NCBI GenBank assembly: GCA_035772735.1
Contig: JASDFA010000003.1
Span: forward strand, 101,904,501 to 101,968,500
Direction: 5' to 3'
DNA length: 64,000 nt
Source: Datura wrightii
Lineage: Eukaryota; Streptophyta; Magnoliopsida; Solanales; Solanaceae
Below the pieces are notes generated by a model. It worked only from the letters and a program-made list of their open reading frames with translations. It made no database searches and had not been told where the DNA came from. Below, piece after piece: positions 1 to 9,951 of the stretch (positions are counted from its first letter, which is position 1; each line of letters begins with the position of its first letter). The position numbers and the translations under genes are program-made.

Positions 1-932
1 AATGACACATTTGAGTATCACTTGGGCATATAAATTTGCCCAAGATCAGTATCTAGCACTGAGTAGGCTGGGGTTTAGTTCACCCAGGTCTCAGAACTAT
101 GTGCCACTGTAGGTATATATTCATGTTTGGGGCCTCGTCAGAGAGTGTTCCCCCGCCCGACGGGCCTCACGAGTGATATCACGCCTTTGTCATTCTTTGC
201 CCTGATAAGTCTTAGGACGGCTCTGCCAACTTGAGCTAGATAGTTGAGCATCATGTGCTCATTCATAATGGTGTCAGTTATGAGAGTCTCCTACTGCTCC
301 TCATGTTTCATGTTATTTATGCTCAGGACTTATGACATCAAGTTTAATAGGGTAATTGACCCATTAATCAGTTTTTGAGCTTTTACTTATGATCTCAAAC
401 ATGTTAAACCATATGATTTTACCTTCAAAACCTTGGGTCATTATGCTTCAACTTATGATGAATAACTCATGTTTATGACTATCTGATGATTATGATATTA
501 GCATGTTGTCCTTACTCTCATGTTTTACTTAACCTACATACTCAGTATATTCAAACTACATACTGCAATCCAGGCGAGCCCCAGCTTGGGTGAATCCTCA
601 TGATCCGAGGATGTTAGTTTTGGTACATGTTCTTTCTTTATGTCGTTTAGTTCTCAGATTTTGGTAGAGCTAGTTAGGGATGTTATCCCATCAACTCATC
701 TATGACTAGCAGCTTTTTAGACAGTTTTTGTGTAGATGTTTCAGAGAAATTGGCTTGTAGCCTCATTTATGCTTTATGGTATTCTATACTTCTACTCATG
801 TTACAATTTATGCTTTACTTCTGCTTAATATATGCTCTTAATCATGCTATGCATGTGCCATGGGTTAGCTTGGAGTCATTTGTAGTTCTAGTTCTGGTGG
901 CATGATCCGTGGCCCATGCTTGTGTCGTGATA
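1..932 (+). mobile_element. Gypsy LTR, 3' part (runs off the left edge)
   Basis: This stretch is collinear with the 3' portion of other LTRs in the window, for example 48,386-50,629. It carries the core cassette at about 50-300 (TAGCACTGAG, CTCAGAACTA, TGATATC, ACGGCTCTGCC) and the '(C)CATACTCAGTA' zone at about 535. It ends near GTCGTGATA, matching the GTCGTGACA LTR ends elsewhere. It seems to be inserted in the minus-strand LTR that follows, and GTATC just after the end may be one side of a target duplication. The left end is outside the window, so solo and full-length status cannot be told apart. No coding potential was seen. Confidence 0.75.
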
Positions 933-1490
933 GTATCTTACTTGGTATATCTTTTCACCATGTGATAGGGCTCTGAATTCTGAAAAAATTCAAGTAAAAC
1001 AGACTAGAAATGAGCTGTCTAGCTCAAAATTACTATTTATAGGCGAGCTGGTTGGGCTGGGCTATGCCCCCGTGTGGTGCGCCATGCGAAGTGCCATTGT
1101 ACGTGTGCACACACGATGGATGCCTACTGGTTTCCTGTCTCAGGGCCTGCATTCTTTGGTGCTTTCTCAACCGATAGTGTCTTATTCAAATGAGTATAAC
1201 TTTTTACTCTAAACTCCAATTAATGAGCGATTTTTTCTCTCTAAAATCTAGATTCAAAGACCTTTAATTTGATAGGTTGTACACCACCTAACTCCATGTA
1301 TATTAGGCGATATGTGCCTTCAAAATCACGTCATACATTGAATCACTTGAAGTGACTCCCCAAGACATTCCTTATTGTATACACTTCATATACTTCACTT
1401 TCCTTAACATTAATGTGAAATTACCTTAATTACTTGCCATCAACGTACCTACAATACTTTAATATATAGAAATTTTTTCGGGATGTGACA
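933..1490 (-). mobile_element. Gypsy 3' LTR, 5' part, minus strand
   Basis: Read on the minus strand, the block starts TGTCACATCCCGAAAA at 1,490, a typical LTR start, and is immediately preceded by a polypurine tract. About 550 bases align with 43,650-44,212, which starts TGTTACACCACGAAAA. The remainder of this LTR is interrupted at 932 by the plus-strand LTR. Confidence 0.7.
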
Positions 1491-1694
1491 TCCTCTCCTC
1501 TTAGAAACATTCATCCTCAATTGTCATAATTTTAATTTTTCCTTGCCTTCTGTCATAAACATACATTCCATATATTTGTAAACACCTCCTTTTGTATCAT
1601 CGCTTCATATCAAACTATACTTATTCAACTCAATCTATTTATCTGACATACGACAGATATGCCTTAACACCACATAATTAATAAACTTTCCACC
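1491..1694 (-). mobile_element. Polypurine tract and 3' untranslated end of a minus-strand gypsy element
   Basis: On the minus strand the sequence GAGGATGAATGTTTCTAAG is followed by AGGAGAGGA directly next to the LTR start. This is the same arrangement as the GAGGATGAATGTTCTCAAGG plus-strand tract at 39,181-39,208. The tract primes plus-strand DNA synthesis in LTR elements. The rest up to 1,694 is AT-rich 3' untranslated sequence. It is cut at about 1,695 by the viral block, so the coding part of this element is absent here. Confidence 0.7.
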
Positions 1695-1709
1695 ATACTC
1701 CTCCCGGCC

Positions 1710-1727
1710 AACATGGCTTTGATACCA
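1710..1727 (-). other. Pararetroviral primer-binding site (tRNA-iMet type), left copy
   Basis: On the minus strand this reads TGGTATCAAAGCCATGTT, one base different from the intact copy at 9,628-9,645. It is the point where initiator tRNA-Met primes minus-strand DNA in Caulimoviridae and marks genome position 1. Similarity to the other copy stops about 15 bases further left, so the array ends just past this site. Confidence 0.8.
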
Positions 1728-2032
1728 CTTGACGGATTATAGAAAATGACTTGAAAATTAATTACAAAGGCAGGAGCAAAATAAAAGAAAATACTACAAG
1801 TAGTAATAAAGTAGAAGAAAAAGATACTTGCAAAGAGTTGTTTATTGATAAGAAGGAAAATAGAGAACATAGAGAGGCTTGGGCAATTTGGAAGTGAGTG
1901 TAGTGTTTTTCGAATGCCTTTCCTAATACAAGGTGAAGGTCTTAAATAGACCTTAGTATGATGAGTCAACTATTTACTACCTATTATCTATTTACATATG
2001 TCCACACGTGGAATATTTAATTTTACACGAAT
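1728..2032 (-). promoter_or_regulatory. EPRV copy A intergenic region: promoter and poly(A) signal
   Basis: Between the ORF4 stop and the primer site, the minus strand holds a TATA-like TATTTAA at 1,942-1,948 and an AATAAA at 1,841-1,846, about 100 bases downstream. Pararetroviruses use this order to make terminally redundant genomic RNA, with the signal passed once near the 5' end. By hand count the region is roughly 92 percent identical to the 9,646-9,951 copy. Here it would serve mainly as the 3' end of a transcript begun at the copy B promoter. Confidence 0.7.
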
Positions 2033-3494
2033 CTATTTAAAAGATGTCTTCATCTTCTTGAAACTTGATTTCCTTAAAATTTGATATTTGTCCTGATGTG
2101 ACCTTGGAATTTGATGAAGATTCATATTCATCTGCATGGGAGTTTGTAGAGATTTCGTTTTGTCCTTATGTAACTTGTCTTTTTGCTGTATTTTTTTTTG
2201 GGTGGATTCCTGAGGGATCCACTACTTTTGATTGTAATAGCTTTTCATTTTTCTGAAAGGATAGTCTGGCTGTCTTCGTTAGTTGAGAAGATAATCTTGA
2301 GCTATCCCTTGCGGATCTAGCATGTCTCCATTGCTTGGTTCACTTGTATGAGAGGATGCAGTATCTAATAATTCCATTATCTGTTTTTGTCGGGTATCTT
2401 TTTCCAAATTTGACAAGGCCTGCTGGAGCCTTATTTTTAATTCTTCCGTGGACAGATGGGAATCCTGTCGTAATGAAGAACTTGAAGTTTCCTTATCTTG
2501 CTGGGGTGTTGGTGCCCAGCCTTTGATTTTGATGGTCTTACTCATATATTTAATCCTTTAAAATTCATGAATATTAAAGGACCAGCTAATAATATATGAA
2601 ATTCTTTTTTCAATAAAAACTTACACAATTTAATATTTTCTGGTAGGGTAGAAATATTCTACTCTACCTGAAATTTTTCAAACTGTGTCTGAAAATGTTT
2701 TGACAATACCTATTTATTTCCTCCGAATTGGCTCCACCATTCGTAAAACCATCTGGGGATGATCGTGCTTTTCATTTCTTTTAAGTACTTGACAAACCAA
2801 GAGTGAGTGTTGGGCCTTAGATACATAAAGTTATACCAGGCTTCCTTATAATCATACCAGCTGTAATCCTGGGATCTATGGGTTCTTGAGAGGGGAATGG
2901 GTGCATGTAGATGATCTACAAACCATTCAAACGGACTTAAAATTTTTTTAATTGTGAACTTTGAGTATTGAATACTGTCAGGATTATCCGAAATTTTAAT
3001 TTATGCCCAAGTTTTACTGAATTGGTGTCTGTTAAAATGACCTCATAATTCCTTCGGGTTTTAAGGGGATCATCTGTCTCCACATTATTCCAATTTGTGT
3101 AGCAGGGTTTTCGTAACTCAGGTACTCCAAAACTTTCATATTTTTTATCGATGGCCATGATCGGCAGTAACTGTAAAACTATTAGTTCAAACTGATGTTT
3201 ATTTGGAGTAGTTTTCTCCATTTTCTTTTCAGGAGTCGCTGGCAGAACTGCCTGAGAGTATGTCTCTGGTGGCTTCATTTCATAGCTATCCTTTGTTTGG
3301 GTAGAGATAGTTTTGTCGCCTGATGAAAAGTCTCCTTTAAAAACTGATTTTAATGGTTGTAATCTGGTCTGACTGGTTATGGGTTCCTTTAATGGGGACG
3401 GAATAGTAGCTTTTGGCAAAGATGGGAATTCTGCCAAAACTGAATATTTATTTTCTGGTTTTGGTTTTTTCTCTTCTTTGAAGGGTCTTTTCAT
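2033..3494 (-). pseudogene. EPRV ORF4 (transactivator-position protein), copy A
   Basis: The ATG at 3,494 opens a clear frame of 185 codons (MKRPFKEEKKPK...) to 2,937. Coding similarity to copy B then continues in shifted frames down to a shared stop at 2,033. The first 100 residues are rich in K, P, S and T. The middle carries CYTNWN, ETDDP and a WYDY/HSWFVKY block that recurs in copy B. Its place after RNase H and before the promoter matches the transactivator/viroplasmin of solendoviruses and caulimoviruses. I did not recognise a diagnostic viroplasmin motif, so the role is inferred from position. At least one frameshift near 2,970 and stops further down break it. Confidence 0.65.
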
Positions 3495-3538
3495 TATTTC
3501 TTCTGGTTTGAAAGGCTAAAATTGAGGCCCTCAAGGCC

Positions 3539-5034
3539 TTATACCTAGTGTTCCGGGTCTCATTTAGTTCCCTGTAGAAATTCCCTAGTCAAAAAACTGG
3601 GAGATAATTATTTTCTCCTTGTATAAACTCGATTTGAAAATCAAAGTTGGATAACAAAGCCTGCCATCTGTCGAATATTTGTTTAGAATCCAGATTTTTT
3701 ACATCTTTTTGTAAAACATCTTTGGCTTCTTTGCAGTCTAGTCGTAGTAAAAATTCTTTATTTATTAGATCGTCTTGAAATTTTTTGATACATAGCACTA
3801 TAGCCAGAATTTCTTTTTTAATGGTGCTGAGTATTATTCCAGATTCCTGAAGTGAATCTTACTAATTGTTCCGGGTTTTCTAGGGAGATTTTTTATTTAA
3901 GTATGCCTCCATATCCTATGTCTGAGGCGCCAGTTTCTACTATCATGAATGCCTCTAGATGTGGTATTCCTAGACATGGAATTTTTTGAACTATTGATTT
4001 TATTTTTTGGACTGTCTCTGTTTGTTCTAATCCCCATGGGACTGGATCCTTCTTAAGATGCTGATAAAGAGACTTACAAACCTGTCTAATATTTGGAATA
4101 AAATCTACAACATAATTGAGACTTCCTAAGAATCTCTGAAGTTAAAGTTTTATCAATTAATTCATCTGGAAATTCGGATAAGAACTCTATGGCTCTACAA
4201 ATGGGTTTATAGGTTCCTTGATATAAGTCATGACCAAGGAATCTAATAGCAGTCTGGAATAACTTAATCTTTTTAGCGCTTACTACGAATCCGTTTTGCT
4301 TAACAACTTTTAAAAAGGTTTGGATTATGTTTGAAGTGTTGGTCAATATCTTCTGAGTATATTAAAACATCATCTATGTAAATTATAGAAATATGACTAT
4401 GTCGATTAAATATGTTGTTCATTATATTCTGAAATTCATACGGTGCATTTTTTAATCCGAATGGCATTACATTCCATTCATTATGTCTGAAAGGTATATT
4501 AAAAATTGTTTTATATTTATCTTTTTCCGCTATCTATATTTGCCAAAATCCGGATTTCATATCGAACTTACTATAAATGTTAGCTTTATAAGTTCTTTTA
4601 AGAAGATCTCTTTTATTGGGTATGGGATACTTGATCCATTTTAAAACTTTGTTAAGGGACTTATAATTAATGACTAGCCTTGGGGTCCCTCTTTCTTTTT
4701 CCTCACTATTATTTACATAGAATGCTGAACAACTCCATGGTGACTTGGAAGGTCTAATAATCTTTTAATCAAGTAAATCATTGATTTCTTTTTTAGAATA
4801 TTCCATTAACTCCTGATTCATTTGAATAGGTCTATCCCTAGTAGGGATATTCTTTTCGTTGAATCCCTCAATATATGGTGACTCAATAATATGGCGTTTT
4901 CCATCTCAAAAGGCACTAGGAAATTCTGAACAGACTTCTCGTTCTATGAATTCTTGTAGGCTTTTAAGTTTGGCTTCTACCTTTGGATGTTTTAAAGCGG
5001 ATTCAATCCGTCTAAATTTTATCTCTTTCTTTAA
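3539..5034 (-). pseudogene. EPRV reverse transcriptase-RNase H, copy A
   Basis: RT copies the pregenomic RNA and RNase H removes the template. The RT keeps LVINYK at about 4,670, FDMKSGFWQ at about 4,560 and the catalytic YIDD at 4,369-4,380. The RNase H segment has ETGAS at 3,926-3,937, where copy B has ETDAS, so the first catalytic aspartate is a glycine. There are stops after FWQI, in the LLD-KIIRPS segment, in the SAF-DGK segment and after GGILK. A short deletion near 3,830 removes bases present in copy B and shifts the frame. The frame runs on from the protease without a stop at the point where copy B is interrupted, so the ancestor was one polyprotein. Confidence 0.85.
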
Positions 5035-7435
5035 ATAGTTTTTTTGTTGGGAAAGCATATTTATTATAAAGATAGTTTTTTATTTTATAAATTCTTTCTT
5101 CTTTTGACATATTATTTAACTAGGGAAAAATGATATCTTTTCCTACAGTAGTGGTGTGGATGTCGTCTAAATCAGCGACATAAGGTTTTATTTGGGTTAT
5201 AAAGGGGGTGCCTAATATTATTTCTTCGTTTATATCTTTAGTTATTACAAAATCATTAATAAAGAAGATTCCATTATTGCATATGTGTGCCTTTATGGAG
5301 TTTATAATTTATTTTGAGCCTTTCTCCCGTCGCAGAGAATAACCGCGTTGTACTTTTTTCAAGGTATTTAGTAGGGATTATTCCTTCAATAATGCAGTTT
5401 TGGTCTGCACCTGTGTCTAATAATGCAATTTTGTGAATAATATAATTTTTATTTATAACCAATGTGATAGGTATGTGACAGCTCTGGGCTTTAACTATTG
5501 CAATAGTTTTTACTCCTTATTTACCTTCTAGAGGGCCCCCTAGAGACTCAATTTCTTCTTCACCTTTTCTAATTTTGATGTTTCTCCTGGTTCGTATTGA
5601 TACAATTCAGATCCTTGCATTGGTTCTAGTTCATTTAATAGTTTATTAGCAAGGGCATCTATTTCTAGCTTGTTAAGTCTTTGCTTAACTTCTTTGATTT
5701 CATTTTTAATATGTAATAATTCGGTTTGAAGATCTTGTACAGTTGTACTAGACTTTTGTTCTTTAAATTTATTTAGTACATTTTTCATATTAAAAGGCTC
5801 AATTGTTTCTTTGTCATGTTGTTGGTTAAGAACTATATTTTTAATTCTATTAATTATTTTCTTTTAAGATCTTTATCTTCAATATGATCAATCATATCAA
5901 AGAAGATTTCCTTGTTATTATTGGTAATGACATTTAGTGAGTGGCCATCATAGGTACAGATTGCTCCTGTGCATCCACAATGATCAGTTGAGTCACTATT
6001 GTCAGAACTATATGCTATATTAAGCTGGTCTTCATCACTGAAATTTTCTTCAGGGGAAGAATTATTGTTATGTTCATCAAGAAGAGAATATAATCTATTT
6101 TTTATTTCTGGCTCAAGTTCTAACATATTGATCTTGTCTTTCTTTTTATTAGTGACCTTACAATCCTTAGCCTTACAGCCAAATTTTCCACAATTCCAAC
6201 ACTTATCATTATTTCCTTGATAGCCACCTTTGTTGGCTTCTTGTTTGTGCCTCTTAAATCTTTTTCTATAATAATGTGGTTTTTCAGATTTATTTTTATA
6301 GTGCTTGTGTCTTCTTTTAATTTTCTTGGATGCCTCTTTTGAAGGGGTAGACAATTTGATGTATCCAAAATCTTGACAAAAGCTTCTTATTTCTTTTTTG
6401 GATATTTTATTCTCCTTTTAAAGTTGATTTTAAGCTTCATATCTGTACATAATTCAAGTCCTGTGACATTTATAAAACTTACAAGGTCACCATATGTTAA
6501 CTGGTTATAAGAAATTTTTCCATCAAATCTATCTTTTAATTTTATTCTAACCTTTTCAGCGAATAATGTTGGTAAACCACTTATGAAATTTTCTTTCCAA
6601 TAATCATGACTACAGTCTTCTCTGACCATAACCTTGTTGAGGAATACATCCTTATGCCATCTAAAATCATCTAACTTTGGGCAAGATAGGTTAGATAGTA
6701 TTTATAAACTCTTATCTTGAAAAAGTTGAGGTTCTCCTATAAAATGTTTGCTATACTATAAATTAAAGTAGTGGTGACGTCTTCTACGCATAGATTTTTA
6801 AAAGTTTGTCATGTAGATTCAGTCTTAATAACTTGAGTGATGGTTGTAGCATTTGTTACACTATGTCTATTATGTTCAGTGAGATAATTATCCCACTAAT
6901 ATTTTAATGTCCCTATAAATCCAGATATAATTAGAGTGACAACTTGTTTATCCGTGCAGTTTTTCATTTTATAGGCCGTAATGACCATCCCCATTTCATG
7001 TAACTTGTTGTATTTCTGATGTTCTGCAAGTCCATCAATATTCCATTCAGCAATTTAATTTTCAGAGTGTGAGGTATGAGATAGAAATTCATTTTCTTCA
7101 TACTGCATATTCGGGAACGAGGGTTTATTATAATAATTCTTTTTGATGGAATATTTAGAGCTTAACTTATTAATGTCGTTATCAGACTTTTTGGATATAT
7201 TTCTTATGACCTTATCATCTTTTAATTTTAATTCATTCTTTAATTTTAATTCAATCTTTAATTTTTCATTAATCTTTTCTATAAGATCATCTGTGCTTTC
7301 AAACTTTTCTTGAAATTTGGGGAATTTATCTTTGCAAAATTCTAGTAATTTAAATATTGGATGGGTTTCTAATTTCTTATTATAGGAAGGGCTAGGTTTA
7401 TCAGTGAAAATTGATTTATTGTCAGTCTTAAGGAT
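5035..7435 (-). pseudogene. EPRV capsid-protease region, copy A
   Basis: The 5' part carries a charged repeat (KNELKLK) near 7,220-7,270 and the capsid core with GTLKYWWDNY-type and SGLPTLF motifs. A lysine/arginine-rich stretch precedes the zinc knuckle at about 6,163-6,204. The knuckle reads CWNCGKFGCKAKDC, so the usual histidine of CX2CX4HX4C is a cysteine. An aspartic protease follows with an intact LLDTGADQNC (DTGA at 5,406-5,417). Several stops lie in the capsid core (after HSEN, before WDNY, before QTF) and there is a frameshift near 6,390. The longest clean pieces are 5,854-6,354, 5,540-5,788 and 6,387-6,629. The zinc knuckle binds viral RNA and the protease matures the polyprotein. 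Confidence 0.82.
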
Positions 7436-8921
7436 CTAATTAGAGACTACGTATAGTAATTGATTAGTGTAATTATTTTGTTGAATTAATCTATTTATAT
7501 TTTTATTCTTAGGATCACCTTGGGTGTCTACTATATCAATTTTAAAAGGTGTAGGTGTAACAATTCTACCATCTATTGGTAAACTAATTTACTCTAGTGG
7601 GGGAATTATAGATTCAACCACCTTAGTTTTGGTATGCCATTTATTAACAATCATGCTCAATGATTCCTTTTGATCATCCAATTATCCTGTGTACTCAAAC
7701 CATTTAAAGAACTCTATATTGTATCTCATCCTTTTCATATTGGCGCACCATTTTTTCCTAAAGGATAATCTTTCCTTTTATTAATATTTTCTGCATACCA
7801 TTGCCTTTTTATGCTATTTTCTGGATCTAACCAGAGTTTATCTAAATATTCAAAGTCTGGTTCGAACTCCTCATAAGATCTAATCATGCATAAAGAGTCT
7901 CTTGCTCCTAGCATTTCACTAGCAACGAGACTTGTTCTTTTGGTAATTCTAGGTTCATATTCAACCTTAGGAATTGTTTCAGAGAAATCTACTCCCTTTA
8001 GTTTTGTCTCTATGTCTTCAAGTGTTACCTCCTTTTCTTCTGGCGTTTTTGAAAATGAAGGTCTCGAAGACGACATTCTTTTACTTGAAGAAGCATGTCT
8101 AAAGGATTGGGATCTTAGAAATTTTAAATCTATAGATCCATCCGAAAATTGTATTACCTGCTCAATGGTTGAATTGTCTTCCTCAATTTCTGGCTCCGTT
8201 ATGGAGTCCAAATGCCAATTATCCTTTACTAACACATCATCCCATTTTATCATTTTTTGGACGAAAATATTGTTGTGATTGTGATTGGCTTCCATAAGCA
8301 TGATAACCCCTTTGTTACTTACTATTTTTGCTTTTGGAGCTAGAGTAGTTTTCATTAGCCTGTAATATACTTTGTATATTATGGCTATTTCTCTTGTATT
8401 TTCTTTGCTATTCATGTTTTTTGTTTTAACATTTAATGTTAGGGTATCCATAACATTTTGATCATTAATATCTATAGAAAAATTGGGATAACAATTAAAA
8501 TATACCGGGCCATTAGCTAGGTTACTTTGTAATACTGCTAATAATGAATCATCAAAGTTTAGTAGCCTATTGTCTCTTAATAGAAGACATATAGGTACGT
8601 CTAAGACTAATCGATTCAACGGTTTAACCGCGACTTGGGCAAGTCCTATATGAAGAAACATATAGTTTTTCCTATATCTGTTAATGTCTTCAGCTGCTAA
8701 TAATTTAATAGTCTCAATAGACTTATTAATAGAGACCATAGATTCGGAGGTTTTAATATTATAATTTATAACAAAATTAAAGTGTCCTGTCTTATATACC
8801 TTTTCAAAACGTTCCTTTGGGATATTCCAATTTTGTAAATCGCTCTCTATCTTAGTTATTTTAGTTGTTGTGGCAGAAATATTAATTTATTTATTGTGTT
8901 CTAATTTTCAGAGGTATCCAT
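7436..8921 (-). pseudogene. EPRV movement protein region, copy A
   Basis: The 30K-superfamily movement protein moves the virus through plasmodesmata. The clean frame 8,739-7,735 (334 codons) contains the family core GLAQVAVKPLNRLVLDVP, a downstream LLLRDNRLLNFDDSL and GPVYFNCYPNFSI. Coding sequence extends upstream of the 8,739 ATG to an ATG at 8,921 that overlaps the ORF1 stop (TAATG). That N-terminus has a nonsense codon seven codons in and a one-base frameshift soon after. Another frameshift near 7,775 ends the clean frame at 7,735, where copy B reads on. The frame stops at TAG 7,436-7,438, a stop shared with copy B. Confidence 0.85.
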
Positions 8922-9226
8922 TAAAATTGTGCAGATAGTTTTAACTGAATAATTAATATATCATCTAATTGTCTTCTTTGTATAGACAAATTATGACTAA
9001 CATAACATAATTCATTATATAACTTGATTAGATTGTCAAGAATTAATTTTCTAGTTATTTTTCTAGAATAATTATCCACAGTTTCTGAAGGTATTAGTTT
9101 TTCATAATAGTCTAAGTTCTTTAATATTTCTGTTCTTTTCTTTTTATAGTTACTCCGATATTTCAAACATATCCATTTTCTCCTATTGTAGTATTTTATT
9201 TGTTCTGTAAGTGGATGTGTAAGCAT
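8921..9226 (-). CDS. EPRV ORF1, small protein (101 aa), copy A
   Basis: An uninterrupted 101-codon frame starts ATG at 9,226 and stops TAA at 8,921-8,923. The stop overlaps the ATG of the movement-protein ORF (TAATG), a coupling arrangement common in compact viral genomes. The protein is basic (YNRRKWICLKYRSNYKKKR near the N-terminus) with a leucine-rich second half (LIKLYNELCYVSHNL, QLDDILIIQL) that could form a helix or coiled coil. I recognise no family motif. Its position matches the small 5' ORF of unknown function in solendovirus-type genomes. It is the only viral gene in the array without a visible lesion, though at this length that could be chance. Copy B lacks it. Confidence 0.6.
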   Translation of the reverse strand: MLTHPLTEQIKYYNRRKWICLKYRSNYKKKRTEILKNLDYYEKLIPSETVDNYSRKITRKLILDNLIKLYNELCYVSHNLSIQRRQLDDILIIQLKLSAQF

Positions 9227-9627
9227 AAATTTTAATATAATACGAAGTATTCGGGGGAATGTTAGTAATATCCTGGGGCCAATATCTACTTTAGATGTTA
9301 CTCCTTAATAGTTATTTCTTTGTGAAGTACTTACTGGTTATCTTATCTAATTTCCTTTATCTTATTCCTTTAGGTCTAGTGACGGGAACACCATCCGGGT
9401 CCGGCTCTAGTATCAAAACTTTAGAGCTAATCCAACGAAAACTACAGGCTTGCCAACGTCTAGACCGTGATTAAACGGTTACCCAACTTAAGGAATAAAA
9501 CAAAGAAGATAGAGTAAGAGTATCAGCAAAACTAAACACAGAAATAACCGCTCAAGAGCAACATAATTTCGACTGCCTCTAGGATAGTATAAAGATTTAG
9601 CTACTCAAACTCATACTCCTCCCGGAC
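9227..9627 (-). promoter_or_regulatory. EPRV pregenomic RNA leader with nested inverted repeats, copy A
   Basis: This is about 400 bases between the primer site and ORF1. It holds nested complementary arms: TTATTCCTT (9,362-9,370) with AAGGAATAA (9,490-9,498), inside that GGTCTAG (9,373-9,379) with CTAGACC (9,460-9,466), and a small GCTCTA/TAGAGC hairpin at 9,402-9,426. A 10-codon upstream ORF lies at 9,532-9,564 on the minus strand, ending 33 bases before the outer arm. Leaders with a short ORF before a long hairpin drive ribosome shunting in other plant pararetroviruses. The spacing here is longer than in the well-studied cases, so shunting is only an inference. Confidence 0.55.
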
Positions 9628-9645
9628 AACATGGCTCTGATACCA
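9628..9645 (-). other. Pararetroviral primer-binding site (tRNA-iMet), A/B junction
   Basis: The minus strand reads TGGTATCAGAGCCATGTT, complementary to the 3' end of initiator tRNA-Met as in Caulimoviridae. It separates copy B (right) from copy A (left) and defines position 1 of copy A. No LTR-type TG...CA boundary lies next to it, which separates it from the gypsy primer sites elsewhere in the window. Confidence 0.9.
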
Positions 9646-9951
9646 TTTTACGGATCGTAGAAAGTGACTTGAAAATTAATTACAAAGGTAGGAGCAAAAT
9701 AAAAGAAAATGCTAGAAGTAGTAATAAAGTAGAAGAAAAAGATACCTACAAAGAGCTTTTTATTGATAAGAAGGAAAAACAGAGAACATAGAGAGGTTTG
9801 GGCAATTTGGAAGTGAGTATAGTGTTCTCCGAATGCCCTTCCTAATACAAGGTAAAGGTCTTAAATAGACCTCAATATGATGAGTCAACTAATTACTACC
9901 TGCTATCTATTTACATGTGTCCACACGTGGAAGATTTAATTTTACACAGAT
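9646..9951 (-). promoter_or_regulatory. EPRV intergenic promoter at the copy B/copy A junction
   Basis: The minus strand carries TATTTAA at 9,861-9,867 and AATAAA at 9,759-9,764, then the primer site at 9,645. A transcript started about 30 bases past the TATA box would read through all of copy A. It could end at the matching signal at 1,841-1,846, giving an RNA of about 8 kb with repeated ends. The element is well conserved between copies; there is no evidence here that it is active. Confidence 0.7.

Larger units (their letters stand above)
1728..9645 (-). mobile_element. Endogenous pararetrovirus, copy A (full-length unit)
   Basis: One complete genome equivalent lies between two primer-binding sites 7,918 bases apart, close to the roughly 7.8 kb I recall for Tobacco vein clearing virus. 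In transcription sense (right to left) it holds a structured leader, ORF1, movement protein, capsid with zinc knuckle, aspartic protease, RT, RNase H, ORF4 and an intergenic promoter. There is no LTR, env or integrase, as expected for Caulimoviridae. Multiple stops and frameshifts make it an old, inactive copy. Copy B follows directly upstream in the same orientation. Solendovirus-like placement is inferred from gene order and length. Confidence 0.88.

Noticed and set aside
5999..6220. Plus-strand open frame of 73 codons
   Set aside because: Antisense to the capsid zinc-knuckle region, serine- and leucine-rich because of the AT-rich complement.
7886..8278. Plus-strand open frame of 130 codons
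   Set aside because: It lies wholly antisense to the movement-protein region and has a typical shadow composition; the minus-strand frame shows clear family motifs.
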